Assembly (NCBI RefSeq): GCF_002836715.1 | Contig: NZ_PJAT01000059.1 | Coordinates: forward strand, 1-64,000 | Reading direction: 5' to 3' | Source: Psychrobacter sp. 4Dc | GTDB taxonomy: Bacteria; Pseudomonadota; Gammaproteobacteria; Pseudomonadales; Moraxellaceae | Length of the DNA: 64,000 nucleotides | Shown here: in pieces, positions 8,383-19,847 of the stretch | How positions within the stretch are numbered: the first letter of the stretch is position 1 | Layout: each line of letters begins with the position of its first letter | The notes under the pieces: generated by a model | What the model saw: the letters and a program-made list of their open reading frames with translations, nothing else | What the model was told of the DNA's origin: nothing | Databases searched by the model: none | Program-made: the position numbers and the translations under genes

Positions 8383-9534
8383 TTATAAACCAACGTCTTG
8401 TAGAGGATAGTCGATGATGGTGATAATTTGAGTACTGGCTACCGAACTTTGGATATCAGCACTTTGTCCAAAATGGGCGCGCAAACGATCAGCTTGAATA
8501 TAGAAATTCATATGTTGGCGCAAGTCATGATTGATGATTAGTGTTTTTTTGGGAAGCGCAACATCAATCATGATTTTAACTCGGTGTTGTTCCCACGTGA
8601 CTTCGATATTAATGCAGATAGTTTCTGTCGTCATCTCTACCACATTGAGCAGTATTTTCTCTAGCACGCTTTGTAGCGTTAGTGCAGTGATAACCATGTC
8701 ATACATGATATCTTCTTCAGGTAACGTCCAATTGACTTCGAGCTTGTCTGCTAAACGACTAGATTCGATTGCCAAATAATGCTCACAAAGATCAACCTCT
8801 TCTTCAAAGCTAATCTCGCGTGTACCACTAAAACTAGCGCGGAATAGTGCAGAGACGTGCTGTAATAAGTCAGCGGCTTTTGGCGGGTTTGATTCAATCA
8901 GTGATACGAGTGTGTTGATAGTATTAAAGAAGAAGTGCGGTGCCGTACGGGCTTTTATCAGGTCGTTTTGTGCAGTCAGTTTATATTCAAAAGACAGCTT
9001 TAGCGCATTAAGCTCACGGTAGCTGCGCAGAAAATATAATAAGAACACAGCAGTAAAACCACCGGTAAGCACTGTGTTGAAAAGCAAATTAATGACAAAA
9101 GCTTGACGGTTATACTCCATCCACCCTAGATTGATCATAACCAAAACCACCAACACCATAGAGACCGTGGCAGAAAACATCATGAGCATGACAATACGCA
9201 AACTCACACTAGGAATGCTCGCGTTTTTGAAGACAGGACGCAAATAATCGACCAAATATAGTGCGGGAATAACTGTCAGTGCATTTTGTATCACGCGAGA
9301 AAAAAACTTGATAATAAAATCAGACCAGCCTGATAGACCATGGCGCTCAATCACCGTCAAAAACAGTGACCAAAAAAAGATATATGTCAGCCACTGCCAA
9401 GGCCTCATGATTTCCATGAGTTTAGGAATAAAAAACTCTAAGCGTGTAGCTAGTAAGGCAACCTCATCATTTGCTATACTCGAGTTCTTATTCTCTTGAC
9501 TTGTCTTGTACCGATATGAACGCCAATTCTTCAA
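8383..9534 (-). CDS. algZ: AlgZ/FimS-type sensor histidine kinase, degenerate ATPase domain
   Basis: A 383-residue membrane sensor of the LytS/AlgZ group. Residues 33-37 (EFFIP) match the N-terminal FFLP motif of AlgZ; several hydrophobic segments follow (about 45-190), then the His-kinase region with [15 protein letters not shown], whose His is the presumed phosphorylation site. The C-terminal ATPase region is poor: the usual N-box Asn and DNGxG G1 box are not recognisable. Pseudomonas FimS is also described as unorthodox in these motifs. The only in-frame start upstream of EFFIP is a TTG at 9534, with AGGA about 9 bases before it; this overlaps the argH start by 19 bases. A shorter ATG start at 9408 (GGAA upstream) would lose EFFIP. 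Confidence 0.85.
   Translation of the reverse strand: MKNWRSYRYKTSQENKNSSIANDEVALLATRLEFFIPKLMEIMRPWQWLTYIFFWSLFLTVIERHGLSGWSDFIIKFFSRVIQNALTVIPALYLVDYLRPVFKNASIPSVSLRIVMLMMFSATVSMVLVVLVMINLGWMEYNRQAFVINLLFNTVLTGGFTAVFLLYFLRSYRELNALKLSFEYKLTAQNDLIKARTAPHFFFNTINTLVSLIESNPPKAADLLQHVSALFRASFSGTREISFEEEVDLCEHYLAIESSRLADKLEVNWTLPEEDIMYDMVITALTLQSVLEKILLNVVEMTTETICINIEVTWEQHRVKIMIDVALPKKTLIINHDLRQHMNFYIQADRLRAHFGQSADIQSSVASTQIITIIDYPLQDVGL
9472..9480 (+). promoter_or_regulatory. Candidate extended -10 promoter for argH
   Basis: TGCTATACT is an extended -10 element about 35 bases before the argH ATG, without a good -35. It lies inside the algZ coding region on the opposite strand. Confidence 0.35.
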
Positions 9535-11021
9535 AACCTAGTAATCCTGAATCAAGTAAAAGTTCATCTGACTCTGATTTTAGCACAGATGCTTCTATAA
9601 CAAGTACCACAACGCAGACTGCGCCTGCTAGTAGCCAAGGCCAACAAATGTGGGGCGGGCGCTTTAGTGAAGCGACAGATAGCTTCGTTGCCGCCTTTAC
9701 TGCTTCTGTAGGCTTCGACCAGCGCTTTGCTCGTCACGATATTCAAGGCTCAATTGCGCATGCAACGATGCTGAAAGAATGTGATATTTTAACTGCTGAT
9801 GAAGTCGCCACTATTATTGATGGCCTTCAGCAAGTATTGCGCGAGATTGAAGCAGGTGAGTTTAACTGGTCGATCGCCCTTGAAGACGTGCATATGAATG
9901 TAGAGTCGCGTTTGACTGATATTATAGGTGCCGTTGGTAAAAAGCTACATACTGGTCGTAGCCGTAACGATCAGGTAGCCACAGATATTCGCCTATGGTT
10001 GCGCGAAGAGACTGATAATATTATTGAGTTATTAGTACGCTTACAAAGCGGCTTGCTTGATTTAGCTGAGAAGCATACTGATACTATCATGCCAGGCTTT
10101 ACTCATTTGCAAACGGCACAGCCTGTTAGCTTTGGCCATCACGTGATGGCATGGTTTGAGATGTTGTATCGCGATACCGAGCGTCTTGTCGATGCACGTC
10201 GCCGTATCAATCAGATGCCACTTGGTAGTGCAGCGCTTGCTGGTACGACTTTCCCAATCGATCGTACCATCACTGCTGAATTGCTAGGTTTTGAAGGTAT
10301 CTGCCAAAATTCGCTCGATGCTGTTTCGGACCGTGATTTTGCGATTGAGTTTACTTCAGCAGCATCTATCCTGATGATGCATATGTCGCGTATGAGCGAA
10401 GAGATTATTCTTTGGATGTCAGCACAATTTAATTTTGTGCAGATACCAGATCGCTTCTGTACGGGCTCATCGATCATGCCGCAAAAGAAAAATCCTGACG
10501 TACCTGAGTTGGTACGCGGTAAAGCGGCACGCGTCTTTGGTCAGTTGATGACTTTGCTTAGCCTAATGAAAAGCCAGCCACTCGCCTACAACAAAGACAA
10601 TCAAGAAGACAAAGAGCCTTTGTTTGATTGCGTTGATACGTTGACAGGTTCGCTGCTTGCCTTTGCTGATATGCTACCAAACATCACACCAAACGTCGAT
10701 GCCATGCGTGCTGCGACGATGAAAGGCTATGCAACTGCAACTGACTTGGCAGATTACTTAGTACGTCAAGGCGTGGCATTCCGTGATGCCCATGAAGTGG
10801 TTGGTAACGCTGTTGCTTTAGGCATCAAAGAAGGTGTTGATCTAAGTGATTTATCATTGGCACAGCTACAGCAATTTAGCGATGCCATCGGTGAGGATGT
10901 TTTTGACTATCTAACGCTAGAAGGCTCATTGGCAGCTCGTGACCATTTGGGTGGCACTGCGCCAAACCAAGTCAAGCAAGCGGTGGTCAATGGCCGTGCT
11001 CGCTTAAAAGCCTTTGCCTAA
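9516..11021 (+). CDS. argH: Argininosuccinate lyase
   Basis: ArgH cleaves argininosuccinate to arginine and fumarate, the last step of arginine synthesis. It is 501 residues, longer than the usual ~460 because of a Ser/Thr-rich N-terminal tail of about 40 residues before MWGGRFSE. Motifs include [29 protein letters not shown] and the lyase signature [12 protein letters not shown] at about 317-328. I use the ATG at 9516; no clear ribosome site precedes it. It diverges from algZ with overlapping 5' ends, as argH and algZ are neighbours in pseudomonads. A terminator follows. Confidence 0.96.
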   Translation: MNANSSKPSNPESSKSSSDSDFSTDASITSTTTQTAPASSQGQQMWGGRFSEATDSFVAAFTASVGFDQRFARHDIQGSIAHATMLKECDILTADEVATIIDGLQQVLREIEAGEFNWSIALEDVHMNVESRLTDIIGAVGKKLHTGRSRNDQVATDIRLWLREETDNIIELLVRLQSGLLDLAEKHTDTIMPGFTHLQTAQPVSFGHHVMAWFEMLYRDTERLVDARRRINQMPLGSAALAGTTFPIDRTITAELLGFEGICQNSLDAVSDRDFAIEFTSAASILMMHMSRMSEEIILWMSAQFNFVQIPDRFCTGSSIMPQKKNPDVPELVRGKAARVFGQLMTLLSLMKSQPLAYNKDNQEDKEPLFDCVDTLTGSLLAFADMLPNITPNVDAMRAATMKGYATATDLADYLVRQGVAFRDAHEVVGNAVALGIKEGVDLSDLSLAQLQQFSDAIGEDVFDYLTLEGSLAARDHLGGTAPNQVKQAVVNGRARLKAFA

Positions 11022-11064
11022 TCAGTAAATTACAAACAATAGCCAACTTGCCAATCTAAACTTA

Positions 11065-11091
11065 ACACCCGCTATCCATGCGGGTGTTTTT
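11065..11091 (+). terminator. Terminator after argH
   Basis: ACACCCGC at 11065-11072 pairs with GCGGGTGT at 11080-11087 around a 7-base loop, followed by a T-run. It lies 43 bases past the argH stop. Confidence 0.9.
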
Positions 11092-11338
11092 ATTTGTTCT
11101 ATGACCTCTACTGGATTAGCCAGTGTCGTTTTCAAAATATCAATAGCTTTGGAAATTTCAATAAAAAAATTAAACGCAGACAATATTTGTTATACATCAA
11201 CTACCAGAGACTTTATAACAAATGGATAGAGGCTTGACGATATACATTAGTACCCTTTGCTAAATCTACCAAGACCGTTATCATAGACTCATATGATATT
11301 TGATTTAACCACTTAATATAATGAATAAGGAATGCCTT

Positions 11339-11629
11339 ATGACTGAGACTTTTAACCCTCAAGCAAATACTGTGTTTTGCCGTAAATATAAGCAAGATTT
11401 ACCAAAGATGCCGCATCCACCCTTCCCTAATAAGAAAGGCCAAGAGCTGCAAGAGACCGTATCTGAAAAAGCGTGGAAAGAATGGCTTGAGCATCAAACT
11501 ATGCTTATTAATGAGAATCATCTAAGCATGATGGATCCTGCTGCTAAAAAGTTCTTAACAGAGCAGCGTGATAAGTTCTTAGACAATGAAGACTATGAGC
11601 GCGCACAAGGTTGGACACCTGAAAGCTAG
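11339..11629 (+). CDS. yggX: Fe(2+)-trafficking protein YggX
   Basis: A 96-residue cytoplasmic protein of the YggX family, linked to iron handling and protection of Fe-S clusters from oxidation. It shows the conserved N-terminal VFCRKY with its single Cys, EAWKEW-like [17 protein letters not shown] and [12 protein letters not shown], and a GWTPE end. The ATG at 11339 is preferred over the upstream in-frame ATG at 11321 because AAGGA lies 7 bases before it. It stands alone between argH and the convergent phoU and ends at a bidirectional terminator. Confidence 0.93.
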   Translation: MTETFNPQANTVFCRKYKQDLPKMPHPPFPNKKGQELQETVSEKAWKEWLEHQTMLINENHLSMMDPAAKKFLTEQRDKFLDNEDYERAQGWTPES

Positions 11630-11654
11630 GATGTACTTACCTTCTAATAATCAT

Positions 11655-11686
11655 AAAAAAACGCGCTTACTATAGCGCGTTTTTTA
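11655..11686. terminator. Bidirectional terminator between yggX and phoU
   Basis: ACGCGCT at 11661-11667 pairs with AGCGCGT at 11674-11680. A-run on the left and T-run on the right, so it can end both the + strand yggX and the - strand pst-phoU transcripts. Confidence 0.85.
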
Positions 11687-11715
11687 TTATAGGGTGAAAA
11701 TCAATGTCTTTCTTA

Positions 11716-12498
11716 TCAGCCTTCATCACTATCTGACGTTTCAAGCTCATTGGCTGACAATGTACTAACTTGACGAGCAGCTAAGCGATCATTGGCTTCT
11801 TGCACCGCTTTTTCGACCATGGCATAGTCTGAATGACGTACGTCTTGTCCACTGACATAATTAATCACTAGCTCTGCGACATTTTGTGCATGGTCACCAA
11901 TACGCTCTAGCGATCGTAATATCCACATAATATTAATGACTTTTGATACATGGCGTGAGTCTTCCATAATATAGGTCATCAAAGCACGAATGGCTGACTG
12001 ATATTCGGTATTGACCACGCTGTCATTACGCATCACTTCAAACGCTTGCTCCGCATTTGATTGACTGAAAGCTTCTAGCGAGTTGTTTAGCATTAGACGA
12101 ACTTGATTGCTCAAATGCTGAACCTCAGCATAGCCGTATGCTGATTTGCCTTCTGCCGCTATTTTACTGGCCATTCGCGCAATTTTTACCGCTTCATCAC
12201 CGATACGTTCCAAATCAACCACACCTTTACTGATTGACATGACTAAACGCAAATCACTGGCAGCTGGCTGGCGTTTGGCGACCAATAACAAAATATGCTC
12301 GTCGAGTTCAACTTCCATTCGATTGATATCGAAATCCATATCGATGACTTCTTGCGCCAGTGTTTCATCTTTATCGATAAGAGCATGAATAGCTTTGGCC
12401 ACTTGGTTAGCCGCGCTATCACCCATATATAAAAATAAACGGATGGCTTCATCAAGATCTTGGTCAAAACTTTTGGAGATATGCTTATCACTTTGCAT
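11716..12498 (-). CDS. phoU: Phosphate-signalling protein PhoU
   Basis: PhoU is a cytoplasmic, all-helical protein that links the Pst transporter to the PhoR/PhoB system and dampens phosphate uptake. The 260-residue protein has two PhoU repeats, each with the metal-binding pattern: DLERIGDEAVKIA near residues 94-106 and SLERIGDHAQNVAELV near 191-206. The C-terminal ~15 residues are acidic and polar. It is the last gene of pstSCAB-phoU, 119 bases after pstB; no phoB or phoR lies in this window. Confidence 0.95.
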   Translation of the reverse strand: MQSDKHISKSFDQDLDEAIRLFLYMGDSAANQVAKAIHALIDKDETLAQEVIDMDFDINRMEVELDEHILLLVAKRQPAASDLRLVMSISKGVVDLERIGDEAVKIARMASKIAAEGKSAYGYAEVQHLSNQVRLMLNNSLEAFSQSNAEQAFEVMRNDSVVNTEYQSAIRALMTYIMEDSRHVSKVINIMWILRSLERIGDHAQNVAELVINYVSGQDVRHSDYAMVEKAVQEANDRLAARQVSTLSANELETSDSDEG

Positions 12499-12617
12499 GA
12501 GAGGTATTCCCTAGAATCTATATTTTAATAGCGCGGTGTGCTTGTGAAGTTAGAAAGTCGGCTTATGACATGCTAATCAGCTTTGTCTGCTTGTACCGAT
12601 TTCAATCTCAATCAATG

Positions 12618-13538
12618 TTAGCCATAACGACCTGTAATATAGTCTTCCGTCGCGGTTTGGGTAGGTTTGGTGAATATCTGATCGGTCTCACCCATCTCAA
12701 TCATATCGCCTAGATACATATAGACAGTGTAGTCAGATACGCGTGCCGCCTGCTGCATATTATGAGTGACGATGGCGATGGTATAGTCGTTTTTCAGATC
12801 TTCGATCAAATCTTCGATAGCACCCGTTGAGATAGGATCCAGTGCTGATGTCGGCTCATCGAGTAGCAGCACTTCAGGTTTGGTCGCCACACTACGGGCG
12901 ATACACAGGCGTTGCTGCTGACCACCTGATAACGACAGTCCTGATGCTTTTAGCTTGTCTTTCACTTCTGGCCATAGCGCTGATTTTTTCAGTGCCCACT
13001 CGACGCGATGATCCAGCTCAGCCTTACTTAATTTTTCATACAGTCTTACACCAAAAGCGACATTGTCATAGATTGACATCGGAAATGGCGTTGGCTTCTG
13101 AAAAACCATACCAACTTGTGCACGCAGTAAATTCACATCGATGTCTTTACCTAAGATGTTTTTGCCATCTAGATTGATGCTGCCCTCTGCGCGCATACCT
13201 GGATATAGATCGTACATGCGATTAAAGGTACGCAGTAGCGTAGACTTACCACAACCTGAAGGACCAATAAAAGCAGTCACTTTCTTATCAGCAATATCGA
13301 TATTGATGTTTTTCAATGCCTGAAAATCATCGTAATAGAAGTTTAGATCTCGAACTTCCATTTTGGCAGCAGGCATATTCTTAGGAATATCTTGAATCGT
13401 TTGTTTATTAAAATCAGCAGTGTTTGGTTGCTGAGCTTGGGCGCTAGTAGACATGGGTCTATTTAATAGGCTGCCTGTTGCCGTATTAAAGTTGTCAGCA
13501 GTCGTGTTCGTACGGACGTTGCTTAGGACATCATTCAT
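12618..13538 (-). CDS. pstB: Phosphate ABC transporter ATP-binding protein
   Basis: The cytoplasmic ATPase of the high-affinity phosphate transporter. Motifs: Walker [10 protein letters not shown] at residues 92-100, the PstB-specific [20 protein letters not shown]-loop region, signature [14 protein letters not shown] and Walker [14 protein letters not shown]. At 306 residues it carries about 55 extra polar N-terminal residues relative to typical PstB (~257). Its start is uncertain: an internal ATG near [11 protein letters not shown] would give the usual length but lacks an obvious ribosome site. It lies 88 bases after pstA. Confidence 0.96.
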   Translation of the reverse strand: MNDVLSNVRTNTTADNFNTATGSLLNRPMSTSAQAQQPNTADFNKQTIQDIPKNMPAAKMEVRDLNFYYDDFQALKNINIDIADKKVTAFIGPSGCGKSTLLRTFNRMYDLYPGMRAEGSINLDGKNILGKDIDVNLLRAQVGMVFQKPTPFPMSIYDNVAFGVRLYEKLSKAELDHRVEWALKKSALWPEVKDKLKASGLSLSGGQQQRLCIARSVATKPEVLLLDEPTSALDPISTGAIEDLIEDLKNDYTIAIVTHNMQQAARVSDYTVYMYLGDMIEMGETDQIFTKPTQTATEDYITGRYG

Positions 13539-13626
13539 AATATTTCAACCTAGCTCAATTAATTTCATATAAGTTTAAGTAAATGCTTAGCGTGCAGCGT
13601 ACTACAGTCTGGTCTGCTCTCAGCCC

Positions 13627-14532
13627 TTATTTGGTCTGACCTCTACCACCGATAAATCTTGCCAAAATATTCAATACTAGGACAGATGCGGTGATAAGTA
13701 GTGCTGCCGCCCAAGCCAATGTATGCCAGTTGTCATAAGGACTCATCGCAAACTGGTAAATGGTATTGGGTAAGTTAGCAATGGGCTGACCCATATCTGT
13801 ACTGAAGTATTGATTGTTAAGTGCGGTAAATAGTAACGGCGCTGTCTCACCAGTGATTCGAGCAAAAGCCAATAGCACACCTGTGGTCAGTCCCGCTCGT
13901 GCAGCTTTTACCGTAACCTGAGTGACCAGCTTCCATTTAGGAGTACCTAGCGCATAGGCTGCTTCGCGTAGACTATTAGGTACCAGATTCAGCATATTTT
14001 CTGTCGTACGTACGACCACTGGAATAACAATCAGTGCCAATGCCAACGCGCCTGCCCAACCAGAGAAACTTTGACCTTTTACCATCAGTGCGTAGATAAA
14101 TAGACCAATGACAATCGATGGCGCTGACAATAGAATATCATTTAAAAAGCGAGTGACCTTGCCAAGCATACTACCTTTAGAAAACTCAGATAAGTAAATA
14201 CCTGTCATAAGGCCAATAGGTGCACCGATAAACAATCCTGAAAACGCCAACATGACCGAACCAACGATAGCATTACGTAAGCCGCCTGCACTCATCGGTG
14301 GCGGCGTATCGGCGGTAAAGATTGGCAGCTGCACCATGCCTTGGAAGCCTTCAACAAACAAAGTCACCAAAATCCATGACAACCAAAACAGGCCAAAAAC
14401 CATCGCTGACATGGCAAAGCCTAGACCTAACTTGTTGGTCAAACGACGCTTGTTATACAGGCTTTGATTGTAGCGGGTAGCGCCGTTTGGCTTAGTAGGT
14501 AGTGGTGCATTGATCGCATTGTTAGCAGGCAT
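13627..14532 (-). CDS. pstA: Phosphate ABC transporter permease PstA
   Basis: Inner-membrane permease subunit of 301 residues with about six hydrophobic segments. The binding-protein-dependent transport motif that contacts PstB is seen as EAAYALGTPKWKLVTQVTVKAARAG (shown in part: EAAYALGTPKWK near residue 190). The conserved PstA region PPPMSAGGLRNAIVGS lies near 77-92. It pairs with PstC in the membrane and follows it by 61 bases. A hydrophilic N-terminal tail of ~30 residues precedes the first membrane segment. Confidence 0.95.
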   Translation of the reverse strand: MPANNAINAPLPTKPNGATRYNQSLYNKRRLTNKLGLGFAMSAMVFGLFWLSWILVTLFVEGFQGMVQLPIFTADTPPPMSAGGLRNAIVGSVMLAFSGLFIGAPIGLMTGIYLSEFSKGSMLGKVTRFLNDILLSAPSIVIGLFIYALMVKGQSFSGWAGALALALIVIPVVVRTTENMLNLVPNSLREAAYALGTPKWKLVTQVTVKAARAGLTTGVLLAFARITGETAPLLFTALNNQYFSTDMGQPIANLPNTIYQFAMSPYDNWHTLAWAAALLITASVLVLNILARFIGGRGQTK

Positions 14533-14593
14533 AATATTTATTTCCCATATCTTTTATCAATATCTATCAAGGTTCAATAAATCGGTAACAGAC

Positions 14594-15547
14594 TTATCGA
14601 TTACCTGCTTTGTGATCCATGCGCATGAGCATCAGTTTTGCTAAAGACAGCACAATGAAGGTGATGACAAATAAGATTAAGCCTAAATGTAGTAGAGACG
14701 CAAGATGTAGCTCACTTGACGCTTCAGCAAACTCATTGGCCAAGGCCGAGGTAATTGTCACACCAGAAGTGAATAGGCTTGGACTGATATTAAACGCATT
14801 ACCAATCAAGAAAGTAACTGCCATCGTCTCACCCAATGCTCGACCCAGTCCCAAAATTACGCCGCCAACGACACCAGCTTTGGTATAAGGCAGGATAATT
14901 TTGAACATCACTTCCCAAGTCGTCGCTCCCATGCCATAGGCTGACTCTTTCAGTAAATCGGGTACGACAGAGAAAACATCGCGCATGGTGGCAGCGATGA
15001 ACGGTATGATCATAATGGCAAGTACTAGGGAAGCGGTAAACATACCCAGTCCCATAGGTGCACCTGCAAACAGCTTACCGATAATAGGCAAAGGACCGAC
15101 GTGCTCAATGAACCATGGCTGAATGTGATCACCAAAAAATGGCGCAAATACGAATAATCCCCACATACCATAAATGATAGATGGGATACCAGCCAACAAC
15201 TCAATGGCGATACCAAGTGGTTTTTTGAGGAACTTAGGGCACATCTCGGTTAAAAATATCGCAATACCGAAACTGACTGGAACCGCGATAACAATAGCGA
15301 TAAATGACGTGACTAAGGTGCCGTAAATAGGCGCTAATGCCCCGTATTCATTGGCGACTGTATCCCAGTTATTACTGGTATAAAATCCCAAACCAAACTC
15401 TTGAATACTCGGCCATGCTCCAACAATTAGAGACACCAAAATGCCCCCTAGAGATAGGAGGACGAGTATGGCAAACGCTTTGGTAGAATTAACAAATAAA
15501 GCGTCGTAACGTTTTTGTTTAGCCAGTTGGGACCTTAAGTCTGTCAT
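14594..15547 (-). CDS. pstC: Phosphate ABC transporter permease PstC
   Basis: Inner-membrane permease subunit of 317 residues, about six membrane segments. The transport-system motif is [20 protein letters not shown] near 205-224, and [19 protein letters not shown] is typical of PstC. It is the second gene of the operon, separated from pstS by 209 bases containing strong inverted repeats that may lower permease expression relative to the binding protein. Confidence 0.95.
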   Translation of the reverse strand: MTDLRSQLAKQKRYDALFVNSTKAFAILVLLSLGGILVSLIVGAWPSIQEFGLGFYTSNNWDTVANEYGALAPIYGTLVTSFIAIVIAVPVSFGIAIFLTEMCPKFLKKPLGIAIELLAGIPSIIYGMWGLFVFAPFFGDHIQPWFIEHVGPLPIIGKLFAGAPMGLGMFTASLVLAIMIIPFIAATMRDVFSVVPDLLKESAYGMGATTWEVMFKIILPYTKAGVVGGVILGLGRALGETMAVTFLIGNAFNISPSLFTSGVTITSALANEFAEASSELHLASLLHLGLILFVITFIVLSLAKLMLMRMDHKAGNR

Positions 15548-15600
15548 AAGTGTCTCAGCATTGAATGGGATGAATCGAAATATTAAAAAGATGTATCTCA

Positions 15601-15681
15601 GGTTTTAACACAACAAACTTAAACAGTATGAGTAAGCATATCTATCGAGATGTATTCATCAAATTTACTGTGTTAAAACCT
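15601..15681 (-). repeat. Long inverted repeat between pstS and pstC
   Basis: Thirteen-base arms (15600-15612 and 15669-15681, perfect match, core GGTTTTAACACA) enclose 56 bases. On the pst transcript this would form a stem 76 or more bases after the pstS stop. There is no T-run, so it looks more like an mRNA-stabilising or processing structure than a terminator. Confidence 0.6.
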
Positions 15682-15716
15682 CTCAAACAACTACCGGAGA
15701 ATAGTTATTCGAGAGG
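15679..15716 (-). repeat. Second hairpin in the pstS-pstC gap, overlapping the first
   Basis: CCTCTC (15679-15684) pairs with GAGAGG (15711-15716) and, inside, AACTA (15689-15693) with TAGTT (15702-15706). Its left arm shares three bases with the right arm of the longer inverted repeat, so the two structures compete in part. Confidence 0.5.
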
Positions 15717-15756
15717 ATAACTTGTCGGTTGCTAAATCGTATTTAGCAGAAACAAA

Positions 15757-16923
15757 TTACTGAGCTGGCTTGTAGACAGGCTGTCCATCGCTACCTTTCA
15801 CTTCGTTCCACTTCTCTTTGAACAAGGCTACTGCCGTGTCAGAGAATGGTACGTAGTCTAGTTCCATGGAGCTGTCATCACCTTGGGTATAAGCCCAGTC
15901 AAAGAAGTTCAATACGCCAGCGACTTGCTGAGGATTTTCTGGTTGCTTATGTACCAAGATAAAGGTCGCAGCAGCGATAGGCCATGCTTGGTCAGTTTCA
16001 GAGTTGGTGATGACTTTATAAAAGCCTTCTTGTTGTGACCAGTCGATATCACCTGCCGCAGCAAACGTCTCAGCAGATGGCTGTACGATGTTACCAGCTG
16101 CGTTTTTCAGCGCAGTATGTGACATTTTATTTTGCTTAGCGTAAGCATACTCAACATAACCGATAGAGTTTTTCATGCGGTTTACGTAGCTTGAAACGCC
16201 TTCGTTACCTTTACCGCCTGCACCAGTAGCAGAGGTCGGCCATTTGACGGTTTTATCAACGCCAACAGTGTCTTTCCAGTCTGGTGAAACCTTGGCAAGA
16301 TAGTCAGTGAAGTTGAAGGTCGTACCTGAACCATCTGAGCGGAATACTGTTGTGATTGGGGCATCTGGCAAGGTCAAATCTGGGTTCATCGCCTTAATCG
16401 CAGGGTCATTCCAGTTGCTAATCTTACCCAAATAGATATCAGCTAAAGTCGTACCGTCTAGCTTCAGTGCACCAGGCTCAACGCCATCAATGTTGACGAT
16501 TGGTACAACACCACCGATGACTGTTGGGAACTGAATCAGACCTGCTTCGTCTAACTCTTCAGGCGTCATCGGTGCATCAGAAGCACCAAAGTCTACTGTT
16601 TTTGACTGAATTTGTTTGATACCACCAGATGAGCCAATCGACTGATAGTTGACTTGGCCACCGGTCGCAGCATTGTAATCATATGACCATTTCGCATAGA
16701 TAGGCTGCGGGAACGACGCTCCTGCACCTGTAATATTCATAGCGATATTTTCAGCAGATTTAAAATCTGACGTAGCAGAAGATGCTGTCTGAGAGGTTGT
16801 TTCAGCTGTTGTCACAGCGCTACTGCTAGTATCAGCAGTTGGCTCCGCCGTATCTGTTGACTTATTACACGCCGTAAGCATTAATGTACAACTGACGGCC
16901 ACTGCTAATAACGAATAACGCAT
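15757..16923 (-). CDS. pstS: Phosphate-binding lipoprotein PstS
   Basis: Periplasmic phosphate-binding component of Pst. The start at 16923 is set by AGGAG 6 bases upstream and gives a lipoprotein signal peptide with lipobox LTAC (Cys at residue 19), followed by a Ser/Thr-rich linker of ~35 residues. The mature part begins NITGAGASFPQPIYAKW, with YQSIGSSGGIKQI, DFGASDAPM and the FRSDGSGTTFNFTDYL phosphate loop. It heads pstSCAB-phoU and has a PHO box upstream. Most PstS of enterobacteria are soluble; a lipidated form is common in Moraxellaceae as far as I know. Confidence 0.95.
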   Translation of the reverse strand: MRYSLLAVAVSCTLMLTACNKSTDTAEPTADTSSSAVTTAETTSQTASSATSDFKSAENIAMNITGAGASFPQPIYAKWSYDYNAATGGQVNYQSIGSSGGIKQIQSKTVDFGASDAPMTPEELDEAGLIQFPTVIGGVVPIVNIDGVEPGALKLDGTTLADIYLGKISNWNDPAIKAMNPDLTLPDAPITTVFRSDGSGTTFNFTDYLAKVSPDWKDTVGVDKTVKWPTSATGAGGKGNEGVSSYVNRMKNSIGYVEYAYAKQNKMSHTALKNAAGNIVQPSAETFAAAGDIDWSQQEGFYKVITNSETDQAWPIAAATFILVHKQPENPQQVAGVLNFFDWAYTQGDDSSMELDYVPFSDTAVALFKEKWNEVKGSDGQPVYKPAQ

Positions 16924-16997
16924 GTAGGACTCCTGAAGTTTAACAACGGTATAAAAAAGCATTGCTTGTGATATGCGTGTTATCTTGCCAAATCTTT

Positions 16998-17015
16998 ATG
17001 ACAGTTTAATGACAA
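16998..17015 (-). promoter_or_regulatory. PHO box upstream of pstS
   Basis: On the minus strand TTGTCATTAAACTGTCAT matches the PhoB consensus of two TGTCAT half-sites in 11-base phase. It lies about 75 bases before the pstS ATG, where it would replace the -35 element. This supports induction of the pst operon by phosphate starvation. Confidence 0.85.
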
Positions 17016-17221
17016 CTTCTAGAATCCTTCATTCGCTTTACATAATATTTGAATAATTTGTCTACAGCCTAGTAATACTAAGCACCCTCATCTCTTAGCA
17101 CTTAAAAAATTATTCACAAAAATATTGAATAGTATGTGTGACACAGAATATTTGTATCCAAATACTATTAGCCGTTGGTACAGAATTTTGTTAGTATGAA
17201 GGCTGATTTACAACACTGACA

Positions 17222-17348
17222 GACTCGGGGTGCGGTGTATTTTTGGCTCACTTTATTAAACTTGTTTTATTAAAGTAGTTGCCTTGATACATTCGCTGAG
17301 AGATCACCCGCCGAACCTGATGCGGTTAGTACCGACGCAGGGAAGTCT
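17222..17348 (+). ncRNA. TPP riboswitch (THI element) upstream of thiC
   Basis: The conserved pieces are in order: CGGGGTGC at 17226-17233, CTGAGA at 17296-17301, then ACCCG, and GAACCTGATGCGGTTAGTACC ending in GACGCAGGGA (17313-17343; written here in two parts). The P3 arm is a long AT-rich hairpin. It should repress thiC when thiamine pyrophosphate is plentiful. No obvious terminator directly follows, so control may act on translation or through the long leader. Confidence 0.95.
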
Positions 17349-17575
17349 TAAGCACTTTGTTATTTATGACAAAGGGCGCGTAGAAATACATTTTTATCGT
17401 CACTACTGTCTTAATATGCGTGATGCATAGCCAGATAAGAAGAGAGGATATAAAGCTGCGTCCAATATTTGATGAGCACCATGCGCGACGATATTCTTTG
17501 GTCGAAGTTGTGGGTTCATGATATAAACTTGTCTAGATGATGGATGCCTACCCCCGCAGATACTGGCGGTGTTGA

Positions 17576-19723
<2,148 letters not shown>

Positions 19724-19751
19724 AGTTAATAACCTATACTTTTGAAATAAG

Positions 19752-19802
19752 AAAAGCCCTACTATTTAAGTATTTGCACACTTATCTAGTAGGGCTTTTT
19801 TT
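19752..19802. terminator. Bidirectional terminator between thiC and the aldolase gene
   Basis: AAGCCCTACTA at 19754-19764 pairs with TAGTAGGGCTT at 19787-19797, with an inner AAGT/ACTT helix. A-run on the left and a long T-run on the right; it can serve both convergent genes. Confidence 0.9.
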
Positions 19803-19847
19803 GGCTTATTTACTCATGATTTATGTGCGAAGTTTTATTTACTACGT

